64,000 bases of DNA from NCBI GenBank assembly GCA_030949985.1, contig JAUZRX010000051.1, forward strand, positions 62,001-126,000. Reading direction: 5' to 3'. The position numbers were made by a program, and so were the translations under genes. The stretch comes from Acidobacteriota bacterium (GTDB taxonomy: Bacteria > Acidobacteriota > Polarisedimenticolia > J045). Each line of letters begins with the position of its first letter. The stretch's first letter is position 1. Positions 52,794-59,568 of this stretch are shown piece after piece. The notes beneath the pieces were generated by a model, which did not search any database, was not told the origin of the DNA, and saw only the letters and a list, made by a program, of their open reading frames with translations.

Positions 52794-53621
52794 ATGAGCG
52801 AGGCGGCGAGAGCGCCGGGCGGGGTGAGCCACGAACATCCCCGGAACCTGGCCCACCACTTCGATGACCCCGCGCAGCAGGTCGAGGCCGGCAAGCTGGG
52901 GATGTGGCTGTTCCTGGCCCAGGAAGTGCTCTTCTTCGGGGGGCTCTTCGCGGCCTACGCGTATTTTCGGGCTCACGATCCGGAGATGTTCCACTACGCC
53001 CACAAGATGCTGAACTGGAAACTGGGCGCCTTCAATACCCTGGTTCTGATCTGCTCGAGCTTGACGATGGCCTGGGGTGTGCGGCTGGCCCAGCTCGGCA
53101 AGCGGCGGGGGCTGGTCTGGATGCTGATCCTGACCCTCGTCTTCGCCACGGTCTTCCTCGGCGTCAAGTACGTGGAGTACAAGGAAAAGTTCGAGCATCA
53201 GCTGCTGTGGGGGCGCAGCTACAACCCCGACCCCCACGTGCTCGAGGAGCATGGCATTCCCGAGGAGGTGGCCGTCGCCTCGCTGCCTTCGGGGCCGGCG
53301 GCGGATGCTCCTGTCGCGCCCGCTTCGGATGCGGCCCCGGTCGCCGGGGACGCCGGCGCCGGGCAGCCGGAGCCGGTGGAGGTGATACCCCGGCCTCCCC
53401 AGAACCTGCACATCTTCTTCGGCATCTACTTCGCGTTGACGGGGCTGCACGGCCTGCACGTGTTGATCGGCATGGGCGTCATCGGCTGGGTCCTGATGCG
53501 TGCTGCGCGCGGCGACTTCGGTCCCGATTACTTCACGCCGGTGGACATGGTGGGGCTCTACTGGCACCTGGTGGACCTGATCTGGATCTTCCTCTTCCCG
53601 CTGCTTTACCTGATCAGCTAG
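52794..53621 (+). CDS. coxC: cytochrome c oxidase subunit III with a periplasmic-loop insertion
   Basis: The 275-residue protein has the subunit III pattern: 'GKLGMWLFLAQEVLFFGGLFAAYAYFR', 'LNWKLGAFNTLVLICSSLTMAWG', 'VFLGVKYVEYKEKF', 'LHIFFGIYFALTGLHGLHVLIGM' and 'VGLYWHLVDLIWIFLFPLLYLI' (abbreviated), about five to seven helices. Between helices, at about residues 155-202, it has a poorly conserved Ala/Pro/Asp-rich insertion (about 45 residues) that most subunit III proteins lack. The same place in other ACIII-linked operons often has a loop of variable length. Subunit III stabilises subunit I. Confidence 0.93.
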   Translation: MSEAARAPGGVSHEHPRNLAHHFDDPAQQVEAGKLGMWLFLAQEVLFFGGLFAAYAYFRAHDPEMFHYAHKMLNWKLGAFNTLVLICSSLTMAWGVRLAQLGKRRGLVWMLILTLVFATVFLGVKYVEYKEKFEHQLLWGRSYNPDPHVLEEHGIPEEVAVASLPSGPAADAPVAPASDAAPVAGDAGAGQPEPVEVIPRPPQNLHIFFGIYFALTGLHGLHVLIGMGVIGWVLMRAARGDFGPDYFTPVDMVGLYWHLVDLIWIFLFPLLYLIS

Positions 53622-53633
53622 ACGAGGCCGACG

Positions 53634-53972
53634 ATGTCCAAACACGATAGTTCCAGCCCCCACGTGGTGCCCGTGAGACTGCTTCTGGCGGTCTGGGGCG
53701 CGCTCGTCGCGCTGACGGTCGTCACGGTGGGCGTGGCGCAGTTCGATTTCGGCGAATTGAACATCGTCATCGCCATGGCGATCGCGGCGGTCAAGGGATC
53801 GCTGGTGGTGCTCTACTTCATGCACATGCGATGGGAACGGCCGTTCAACGCGGTGGTCTTCATCGCCTCGCTGTTCTTTCTCGCGTTGCTGATCGGCATC
53901 ACCCTTCTCGACAGCACGGCCTACCAGCCGGAATTGATTCCCCGCTACGCCCCGGCGATGCATTCCCAGTGA
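53634..53972 (+). CDS. coxD: cytochrome c oxidase subunit IV-type protein
   Basis: The 112-residue protein has three membrane helices and the motif 'MAIAAVKGSLVVLYFMHMRWE', characteristic of the prokaryotic subunit IV (COX4_pro) family of caa3/aa3 oxidases. It helps assembly or stability of the CuB site. It starts 12 bases after coxC, and its stop overlaps the next gene by four bases (GTGA). Confidence 0.93.
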   Translation: MSKHDSSSPHVVPVRLLLAVWGALVALTVVTVGVAQFDFGELNIVIAMAIAAVKGSLVVLYFMHMRWERPFNAVVFIASLFFLALLIGITLLDSTAYQPELIPRYAPAMHSQ

Positions 53973-54574
53973 GATCGCGCCCCAGGTCCGCCCGGCTCGA
54001 GAGGTGGATCACGGGGCCCGCACTGGCCGCTACCGCCAGGGGCCGGCTGGGCCTGGCCCTGTTTCTGCTGTCCGGGAGCATGCTTTTCGGCGCGGTCATG
54101 GTGGCCTACGTCTCGATCCGGCTGGGCGCCGGTACGTGGCCGCCCGCTCTCGCTCCACCGATCCCCCGCAGCACCTGGCTGAGCACAGCGCTGGCCGTCG
54201 GGGCGAGCGTGCTCATGGCGCGCGCTCTCCGCGCGGCGAGAGCGGGAGACCGGGTTCGGCTGGCCGGCCGGCTTCGCGGCGCCCTGGCGCTGGCCGTGGC
54301 TTTTCTCGGCAGCCAGGCTGCGGTGTGGGTCCAGCTCCAGGCGACGGGGGGCGGGGTCCGGTCGAGTCTCTACGGTTTTACCTTCCATGTCTTCAGTGCG
54401 CTCCACGCCGTCCACGTCGTCGGCGGTGCCGTTCCGCTGGTTTTCGTCCTGTGGAGAGCCGGGCGGGGCGCCTACGATGCGCACCATTGCGGGGCCGTGG
54501 AATACCTCGCCGCCTACTGGCACTTTCTCACGGCCGTGTGGCTGCTGCTCTTCGTCCTGATGGTGCTCTGGTAG
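53969..54574 (+). CDS. second subunit III-like oxidase-associated membrane protein
   Basis: The 201-residue protein has five hydrophobic segments with a reduced version of the subunit III signature: 'LALFLLSGSMLFGAVMVAYVSIR', 'FHVFSALHAVHVVGGAVPL' and 'EYLAAYWHFLTAVWLLLFVLMVLW' (quoted in part), where true subunit III has ALTGLHGLHV and YWHLVDLIW. It is therefore probably a diverged paralogue of subunit III in the same oxidase. The GTG start overlaps the subunit IV stop. Its last 47 bases overlap head-on with the 3' end of the DUF3179 gene. Confidence 0.8.
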   Translation: MRSRPRSARLERWITGPALAATARGRLGLALFLLSGSMLFGAVMVAYVSIRLGAGTWPPALAPPIPRSTWLSTALAVGASVLMARALRAARAGDRVRLAGRLRGALALAVAFLGSQAAVWVQLQATGGGVRSSLYGFTFHVFSALHAVHVVGGAVPLVFVLWRAGRGAYDAHHCGAVEYLAAYWHFLTAVWLLLFVLMVLW

Positions 54575-55622
54575 CCCTGCCGGCCGCCTCCGGTGCGGAG
54601 TGGAAGGCATACCAGGCGAAGTAGAAGGCGTGGACGACACCGATGCCTGATTCCGGGGCGAGATCCTCGACAAGGACGGTGGGTGGCTCCGGGTTCCAGC
54701 GGGCACGAACGGTCCGCCCGCGGAAGGGGAGCCGCAAGACGCCGTCGGCCGCCGCCATGGTTGCCAGTTCCCCGTGGGTCCAGACCCGCGTCTGTTCGTC
54801 GCTGACCAGCGCAACCACGCCCTCCTTGCGTCGTCGATGGGGTTCGGGCAGCGGACGAACCGGGAAACGCAGCCGCTCGTCGCCGAAGTACGGGGCGTAG
54901 GGATCGCGCTTGTAAAGGCGCACCAGGTTGGGGTCGGGTTCGAGGACGGTGGTGTCGGGGTGGGCCCGTCGCCAATCGCCCCAGCGCGCCAGGCTGGCGG
55001 GCAGCACCTTCAGACGGCGGCCCGCCCGGGGGCCGCTGACGGCACGAAACAGGAGCTGGCTCCAGAGACTCCGGCGACCGCGTTCCGGCTGGACGTCGTA
55101 GGCCAGCAGGTTGGAGTTGTAGAGCAGGCCGCTGAAGGCCAGGTCGATCACGTCGCCGTCCACCCGCCGGTCGAAGACCACCGCGGCGTCACAGAGGGGG
55201 TTGTAGGTCACAGCCACGGGAATTCCGCCCAGGGTGTCATTGGCGATTTCGTGCCAGTTGAGCACGCGCAGGGGATAGGCCCGGGCTTGGCCGCCCCAGG
55301 CCAGGCCGATCACCCTGTCGGAGCCGACCAGGTACTTGCCCCGGTGCTCGGTGTTCCACCGGTCCGCCAGGGAGGCGCTGAAGTGGGGCGGGGCGTGGAG
55401 GGCCAGCAGGCCGTCGGGGGGTTGTCCCGAGGCGGCCAGCAAGGTGCGATCGAGTTGAAAGCCGGCGAGGTCGAAGCCGTGGGCGGCGACGTCCAGGCCC
55501 TCGCCCGCCTGCGTGTGCCTGGGGTGGAGCAGGCGCGGCCCGCCGAGCCAGGCCGCGGTGGCCAGGGCCGCGGCCAGCAAGCCGAACACCGGCCAGAGAG
55601 CGGAACGGTAGCCGAGGCTCAT
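54528..55622 (-). CDS. DUF3179 domain-containing protein, membrane-anchored
   Basis: The 364-residue protein has an N-terminal helix (about 8-27) and then the DUF3179 domain: 'RVIGLAWGGQARAYPLRVLNWHEIANDTLGG', 'PVAVTYNPLCDAAVVFDRRVDG', 'FSGLLYNSNLLAYD', 'SLWSQLLFRAVSGPRAG' and 'YAPYFG' (each quoted in part). The conserved Cys and His suggest a metal- or thiol-related role, but function is unknown. The C-terminus RATRAPSGRRAAATRP is low-complexity and lies in the overlap with the convergent subunit III-like gene. It follows ctaB by four bases in the same direction. The ATG at 55622 is used; an in-frame extension overlaps ctaB. Confidence 0.82.
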   Translation of the reverse strand: MSLGYRSALWPVFGLLAAALATAAWLGGPRLLHPRHTQAGEGLDVAAHGFDLAGFQLDRTLLAASGQPPDGLLALHAPPHFSASLADRWNTEHRGKYLVGSDRVIGLAWGGQARAYPLRVLNWHEIANDTLGGIPVAVTYNPLCDAAVVFDRRVDGDVIDLAFSGLLYNSNLLAYDVQPERGRRSLWSQLLFRAVSGPRAGRRLKVLPASLARWGDWRRAHPDTTVLEPDPNLVRLYKRDPYAPYFGDERLRFPVRPLPEPHRRRKEGVVALVSDEQTRVWTHGELATMAAADGVLRLPFRGRTVRARWNPEPPTVLVEDLAPESGIGVVHAFYFAWYAFHSAPEAAGRATRAPSGRRAAATRP

Positions 55623-55626
55623 CGTC

Positions 55627-56586
55627 TCAGCGGAAGAACAGGGTGGCGGCGCTGCGGGTGGCCGGCGGGGCATCGGCCCGCGGGGACGCCGGATGGGCGT
55701 CGATGACCATCAGCCCCAGCAGCAGCGGCAGGTAGGCCAGGGAAGCCCAGAACACGTGGCGCGCGGCGCGGTCGGTGCGGCGGCGGAGCAGGCGCACGGT
55801 CCGTTCAATCATCAGGCCGCCGAGCACGACGGCGCCGATGGCGTAGACCCAGCCCGCCATGCCCGCCGCGGTGGCCGCCAGGCCGACGGGCACCAGGGCC
55901 AGCGAGTAGAGCAGGGCCATCCAGCAGGTGACCGCGCCGCTGGGGTCGCTGATCGGAAGCATACGGTAGCCGCCCCGAACGTAGTCTTCGCGATACAGCC
56001 AGGCCAGGGCGAGGAAGTGGGGGATTTGCCAGACGAAGAGGGTCGCGGCCAGAACCCACGCTCCCGCATCGAGGCTGCCCCGGGCGGCGGCCCAGCCCAT
56101 CATGGGCGGCACCGCGCCGCAGACGGCGCCGACCAGGGTGTTGAGGGAACTCCGCGGTTTGAGAGGGGTGTAGACCAGGGCGTAGAGCAGGATCACCGCC
56201 AGGGCCAGCACGGCCGTCAGCAGGTTGCAGGCCAGGGCGAGCAGCAGCGTGCCCAGAACGCTCTCGCCCAGGGCCGCGGCCACGGCGTGACGGCGGGTGA
56301 TCCGGCCGGTGGGCAGCGGACGGGTACGGGTGCGGTGCATGCGGGCGTCGCGCTCGACTTCCAGCCACTGGTTGAGGGTGTTGGCGCCGGCCGCGGCCAG
56401 CAGAGTGCCCAGGGCCAGGGCCAGGGCCGTCAGCCAGGAAAAGCCCTCCCGGACGCCGAGGGCGTAGCCGACGATGGCCGTGAGAACCACCAGCGAGCCG
56501 AGGCGCAGCTTGCCCAGCTCGGCGTAGACGGCCAGCCAGCTCGTGGTGCGTTTCGGTGGGAGAGCCTGGGGGGATCGTGTCTGCAT
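55627..56586 (-). CDS. ctaB: haem O synthase (protohaem IX farnesyltransferase)
   Basis: The 319-residue UbiA-family prenyltransferase attaches a farnesyl group to haem b, the first step to haem A needed by the aa3-type oxidase encoded convergently next to it. It has about eight or nine membrane helices and the conserved 'ANTLNQWLEVERDARMHRTRTRPLP' prenyl-diphosphate motif (quoted for location, residues about 70-95) and 'QIPHFLALAWLYREDYVRGGYRMLP'. Haem A synthase (ctaA) is not in the window. ATG 56586 has AAGGG at good distance; ATG 56610 would have none. DUF3179 follows after four bases. Confidence 0.95.
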   Translation of the reverse strand: MQTRSPQALPPKRTTSWLAVYAELGKLRLGSLVVLTAIVGYALGVREGFSWLTALALALGTLLAAAGANTLNQWLEVERDARMHRTRTRPLPTGRITRRHAVAAALGESVLGTLLLALACNLLTAVLALAVILLYALVYTPLKPRSSLNTLVGAVCGAVPPMMGWAAARGSLDAGAWVLAATLFVWQIPHFLALAWLYREDYVRGGYRMLPISDPSGAVTCWMALLYSLALVPVGLAATAAGMAGWVYAIGAVVLGGLMIERTVRLLRRRTDRAARHVFWASLAYLPLLLGLMVIDAHPASPRADAPPATRSAATLFFR

Positions 56587-56608
56587 GGGACCCTTCGGAA
56601 AACGCCGC

Positions 56609-56614
56609 ATTCTA
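56609..56614 (-). promoter_or_regulatory. candidate -10 element for ctaB
   Basis: On the minus strand TAGAAT, five of six matches to TATAAT, lies 22 bases upstream of the ctaB ATG at 56586. Transcription would begin near 56602. No convincing -35 is visible. Confidence 0.3.
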
Positions 56615-56770
56615 GCAGCTATCGCGGCTTTCCGCGCGGGGAACCCCGAGGCTTATCATTGAGTTAGCGTGAGCTTCCGCATCGTCACCGGGTCAGGGCG
56701 GGTGGTGATGCGTCATCGGGGTTCGGCACGGTCCTTCCGTGGTGTCGCTATCTCGATCGTGGGGGAGGGG

Positions 56771-57318
56771 ATGCCGCGGGACAAGCGGGGAAGGGGAGGA
56801 TGCGGTGCCCCCCATCCTGAGTGTCCGCACCGCGGAAGTACGGAGCGTGCTGCGGAGTTTCGCGAGGGGGTTGCGGCGTGCTCCGACTGCGGGAGCGCTC
56901 TGGTTGACGGGGACCCCAGCGAGGAACACAGACCGGAGTTCATTCCCCTCGTGACAGTGGCCCGGGGCCTCGACGTGGAGTCAGCCCATCTGTTCAGGGG
57001 AGCGCTCGACTGGCGGGGGGGCGCGTGGGCGTCCGTCCGTCAGATCTGCCAAGGACGCGAGAGGCGATCGGCGGGGAGTGGAACGCCCAGCCGGAGGAGC
57101 CGGAAACCGGTCGATGGGAACCGTGTCATCCTCCCTGCCCGCAGTGCGAGAGCCTGGATGTCGACCGGCTCCGCCTGGCGGTGGAGATCGTCGTGATGGC
57201 GATCTTCGCTCTCCTCCTGGCGCCCTGGGGTGGGGCTGTCTTCCTCTGGCCGGGTTCTCGCCTTGTTTGTCGCGACTGTGGGCGCAGCGGGTGCACGGCA
57301 CAGGAGGAGTACGACTGA
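56771..57318 (+). pseudogene. zinc-ribbon membrane protein gene broken by a one-base shift in a G-run
   Basis: Two neighbouring frames carry halves of what looks like one protein. The first frame has 'EFREGVAACSDCGSALVDG' and then PEFIPLVTVARGLDVESAHLF, the usual zinc-ribbon plus DUF2007-like beginning. The second frame, which is open up to 57318, has 'LPRTREAIGGEWNAQPEEPE', CPQCESLDV, a membrane helix (AVEIVVMAIFALLLAPW) and CRDCGRSGC, a split zinc ribbon. A seven-G run at 57015-57021 lies at the junction; one more G would join the frames into a protein of about 180 residues. The indel may be real or an assembly error. The N-terminal start (56771, or GTG 56759) is uncertain. If both halves are genuine, the last part could also be translated alone from GTG 57025. 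Confidence 0.5.
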
Positions 57319-57405
57319 ATCCGGAGAAGGCCTGTCCTGCTGAAGTCGGGTTTCGAGCTTTTCCGGTTGACGGGAAGGGAGGGAGGGAGTACTTGTTGGG
57401 GCGCG

Positions 57406-57501
57406 ATGACGATTTACCGTGACGCTGCCCGCCGACTGCCCACCACCGGATGGTGGTTCTGGTCCGTCGACTGTACGGAGGTGACTCCGGCGGGAAGTTG
57501 A
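57406..57501 (+). CDS. trpL: trp operon leader peptide (31 residues, contains WWFW)
   Basis: A short frame encodes MTIYRDAARRLPTTG then WWFW then SVDCTEVTPAGS and a stop. Three tryptophan codons (57451-57456 and 57460-57462) in four positions are highly improbable by chance and are the hallmark of a ribosome-mediated attenuator. It lies 94 bases before trpE and directly upstream of the hairpins described next. A ribosome stalled at the Trp codons for lack of charged tRNA-Trp would cover the segment just upstream of them. No good ribosome site at normal spacing is visible; GGAGGGAGGGAG lies about 17-30 bases upstream. Confidence 0.85.
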   Translation: MTIYRDAARRLPTTGWWFWSVDCTEVTPAGS

Positions 57502-57551
57502 TCGCGGCTTGCGACGGCGGCACCCACCGAGCCCACCTCCACGGAGGTGGG
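57441..57551 (+). promoter_or_regulatory. trp attenuator: mutually exclusive RNA segments 1-4
   Basis: Segment 1, CACCACC (57441-57447), just before the Trp codons, can pair with segment 2, GGAGGTG (57477-57483), with one mismatch. Segment 2 is a perfect complement of segment 3, CACCTCC (57534-57540), which makes the antiterminator. Segment 3 is also a perfect complement of segment 4, GGAGGTG (57543-57549), the terminator. Segments 2 and 4 are copies of the same sequence ACGGAGGTG. A further small hairpin, ACCACC-GGAT-GGTGGT (57442-57457), includes the first two Trp codons. This reproduces the classical four-segment logic of enterobacterial trp attenuators. Confidence 0.8.
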
Positions 57552-57564
57552 TTTTCGTTTGTTC
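57532..57564 (+). terminator. intrinsic terminator of the trp attenuator
   Basis: CCCACCTC, loop CACG, GAGGTGGG, then TTTTCGTTTGTTC. The stem has eight GC-rich pairs and the tail is T-rich. It lies 32 bases before trpE and between leader peptide and structural genes, so it would cut off transcription when tryptophan is plentiful. Confidence 0.85.
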
Positions 57565-57595
57565 AGAGTGGGCCACGGGGCCCGGAGGATGCGGC

Positions 57596-58981
57596 ATGAA
57601 GCCACCATTCGACATTGCAGCCGATCTCGACACGCCCGTGTCGGCCTACCTCAAGCTGCAGCCCCTGCAGCCGCGTTTTCTACTCGAGAGCGTGGAGGGC
57701 GGCGAACGCCAGGCCCGCTACTCGTTCATCGGCTTCGGTGGCGGCGAGGACCTGCTGCTCGACGGCGCAGGGCTGCAGATGGGCGGCAAACGTCAGCCCC
57801 GTCCGAACAGCCGCGAAGCCGTTCTCGATGCCCTGCGCGGAGCCCTCGAGCGTGCGCCGCAGCCCCGGGCCGAGGGCGGGGCCTGCCCCTTTGCCGGCGG
57901 GCTGGTGTCGGTGGCTTCCTATGACCTGGTGCGCGACTTCGAAGGTCAGTCCTTGCCGCCTCTGCCGCCGGGCGCTGGACCCGAGTTGATGGCCACCGCG
58001 CCGCGCTCCCTGCTCGTCTTCGACCACCTGACCCGGCGCGCGGCGGTATTCCACGATGGCAGCGAGGCCGAACGGCGCTCACTGCGGCGGGAGGTGGAGA
58101 CGGCGCTGCGCTCGACGACCGTGCGCACCCGGGCCGGCCGTCCTCCTTCGCCGGTTGAGGCCAGCTTCACCCCCGGTGCCTTCGAAGCCGCCGTACGGCG
58201 AGTGCAAGGGGAGATCACTGCGGGAGAGGTCTACCAACTCGTGCTCTCGATCCGCTTTTCCGGGCGCTGTGACGTGGACCCTTTCCAGGTCTACCGGGCC
58301 CTGCGCCTGTTCAATCCCTCGCCCTACATGTACACCTGCACGTTCGGTGAGCGAACGGTGATCGGCTCGTCCCCGGAAGCCCTGGTGCGTCTCGATGGCC
58401 GTCGAGCCACCTTGTGTCCGATCGCCGGCACGCGGCCCCGAGGCGCGGACGAGGCGGAGGATCGGCGGCTGGAGGAAGAACTGCTCGCTGACCCCAAGGA
58501 GGCTGCCGAGCACGTGATGCTGGTCGATCTGGCCCGCAACGATTTGGGCCGCGTGGCCGTGCCGGGAACGGTGCGGGTCGATCCCTCGCGTATCATCGAG
58601 CGCTACTCTCACGTGATGCACCTGGTCAGCGGCGTGGAGGGTGTGCTGTTGCCCGATGCCGACGCCTTCGACCTCTTCGCCGCGGCCTTCCCGGCTGGAA
58701 CGGTCGTCGGAGCGCCCAAGATCCGCGCGATGGAACTGATCGACGAGCTGGAGCCTGTCCCGCGTGGCGTCTACGCGGGCACGGTGGGCTACTTCGGCCA
58801 CCAGGGAAAGATGGACCAGGCCATCGCCATCCGGACTCTGGTTCTCGAGGGCGATACTTATACCTTCCAGGCGGGCGCCGGAATCGTGGCCGACTCCGTT
58901 CCCCGTCGCGAGTACGAAGAGGTGCTGGCCAAGAGCGCAGTGCTGCGGCGAGCGATGGAAGTGGCGGGAGGTGAGATGTGA
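57596..58981 (+). CDS. trpE: anthranilate synthase component I
   Basis: The 461-residue subunit converts chorismate to anthranilate using ammonia from TrpG. The tryptophan feedback site LLES (29-32) followed by Ser43 in ARYSFIGFG is intact, so the enzyme should be inhibited by tryptophan. The catalytic half has 'GEVYQLVLSIRFSG', 'LFNPSPYMYTCTFGERTVIGSSPEALV', 'PIAGTRPRGADEAED', 'HVMLVDLARNDLGRV', 'FPAGTVVGAPKIRAMELIDELE' and 'AIRTLVLEGDTYTFQAGAGIVADS' (quoted in part). The ATG has GGAGG eight bases upstream. It is the first structural gene after the attenuator and overlaps trpG by four bases. Confidence 0.97.
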   Translation: MKPPFDIAADLDTPVSAYLKLQPLQPRFLLESVEGGERQARYSFIGFGGGEDLLLDGAGLQMGGKRQPRPNSREAVLDALRGALERAPQPRAEGGACPFAGGLVSVASYDLVRDFEGQSLPPLPPGAGPELMATAPRSLLVFDHLTRRAAVFHDGSEAERRSLRREVETALRSTTVRTRAGRPPSPVEASFTPGAFEAAVRRVQGEITAGEVYQLVLSIRFSGRCDVDPFQVYRALRLFNPSPYMYTCTFGERTVIGSSPEALVRLDGRRATLCPIAGTRPRGADEAEDRRLEEELLADPKEAAEHVMLVDLARNDLGRVAVPGTVRVDPSRIIERYSHVMHLVSGVEGVLLPDADAFDLFAAAFPAGTVVGAPKIRAMELIDELEPVPRGVYAGTVGYFGHQGKMDQAIAIRTLVLEGDTYTFQAGAGIVADSVPRREYEEVLAKSAVLRRAMEVAGGEM

Positions 58982-59568
58982 GCTGCCGCGTGCTGCTGAT
59001 CGACAATTACGACTCGTTCACCTTCAATCTGGTCCAGGCTCTGCGCATACTGGGCGCGGAAGTGCTCGTACAGCGCAACGACGCCATCGACCTGGCGGCC
59101 GCCCGGGCCCTCGAGCCGACGCACCTGCTGGTCTCCCCGGGCCCGGGACGTCCCGAGACGGCCGGCATCAGCGTCGAAGCGATTCGTGCTTTCGCCGGCA
59201 AGGTCCCGGTGCTGGGGGTCTGTCTCGGCCACCAGGCCCTGGCGGCCGCCTTCGGGGGAAGTGTCGGCCCGGCCCGCAGCCTGATGCACGGCAAGCCTTC
59301 GGAGGTCTACCACGACGGCCGCACCCTCTACCAGGGTTTGCCCAACCCCTTCACCGCGGGCCGCTATCACTCCCTGGCGGTGCTCGAAGACGATCTGCCC
59401 GGCGAGTTGAGCGTCAGCGCCTACACTTCCGACGGAGAGATCATGGGTCTGCGCCACACCTCGCTGCCTGTCGAAGGCGTGCAATTCCACCCGGAGAGCG
59501 TTCTCACGCCCCGGGGTGAGAGCCTGCTGCGCAACTTCCTCGACCAGGACGCGGAGGAAGAGCTGTGA
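58978..59568 (+). CDS. trpG: anthranilate synthase component II (glutamine amidotransferase)
   Basis: The 196-residue subunit frees ammonia from glutamine for TrpE. It has IDNYDSFTFNLVQ, SPGPGRPE, the nucleophile Cys82 in LGVCLGHQAL and the His-Glu pair in GVQFHPES. It is not fused to trpD, unlike in enterobacteria. The GTG start overlaps the trpE stop. In some bacteria the same subunit serves 4-amino-4-deoxychorismate synthase (PabA); no pabB gene is in the window. Confidence 0.96.
   Translation: MSCRVLLIDNYDSFTFNLVQALRILGAEVLVQRNDAIDLAAARALEPTHLLVSPGPGRPETAGISVEAIRAFAGKVPVLGVCLGHQALAAAFGGSVGPARSLMHGKPSEVYHDGRTLYQGLPNPFTAGRYHSLAVLEDDLPGELSVSAYTSDGEIMGLRHTSLPVEGVQFHPESVLTPRGESLLRNFLDQDAEEEL

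Noticed and set aside
56801-56850. A second frame shift in the C-run near 56804 of the zinc-ribbon gene, giving a start at ATGCGGTGC
   Set aside because: The proposed start would have no spacing from its ribosome site and the existing frame is already open; evidence is insufficient.
57367-57395. TTGACG and TACTTG as a trp promoter
   Set aside because: The -10 match is poor and the start would fall almost on the leader ATG, leaving no room for ribosome binding; a promoter further upstream is more likely but I could not identify it.
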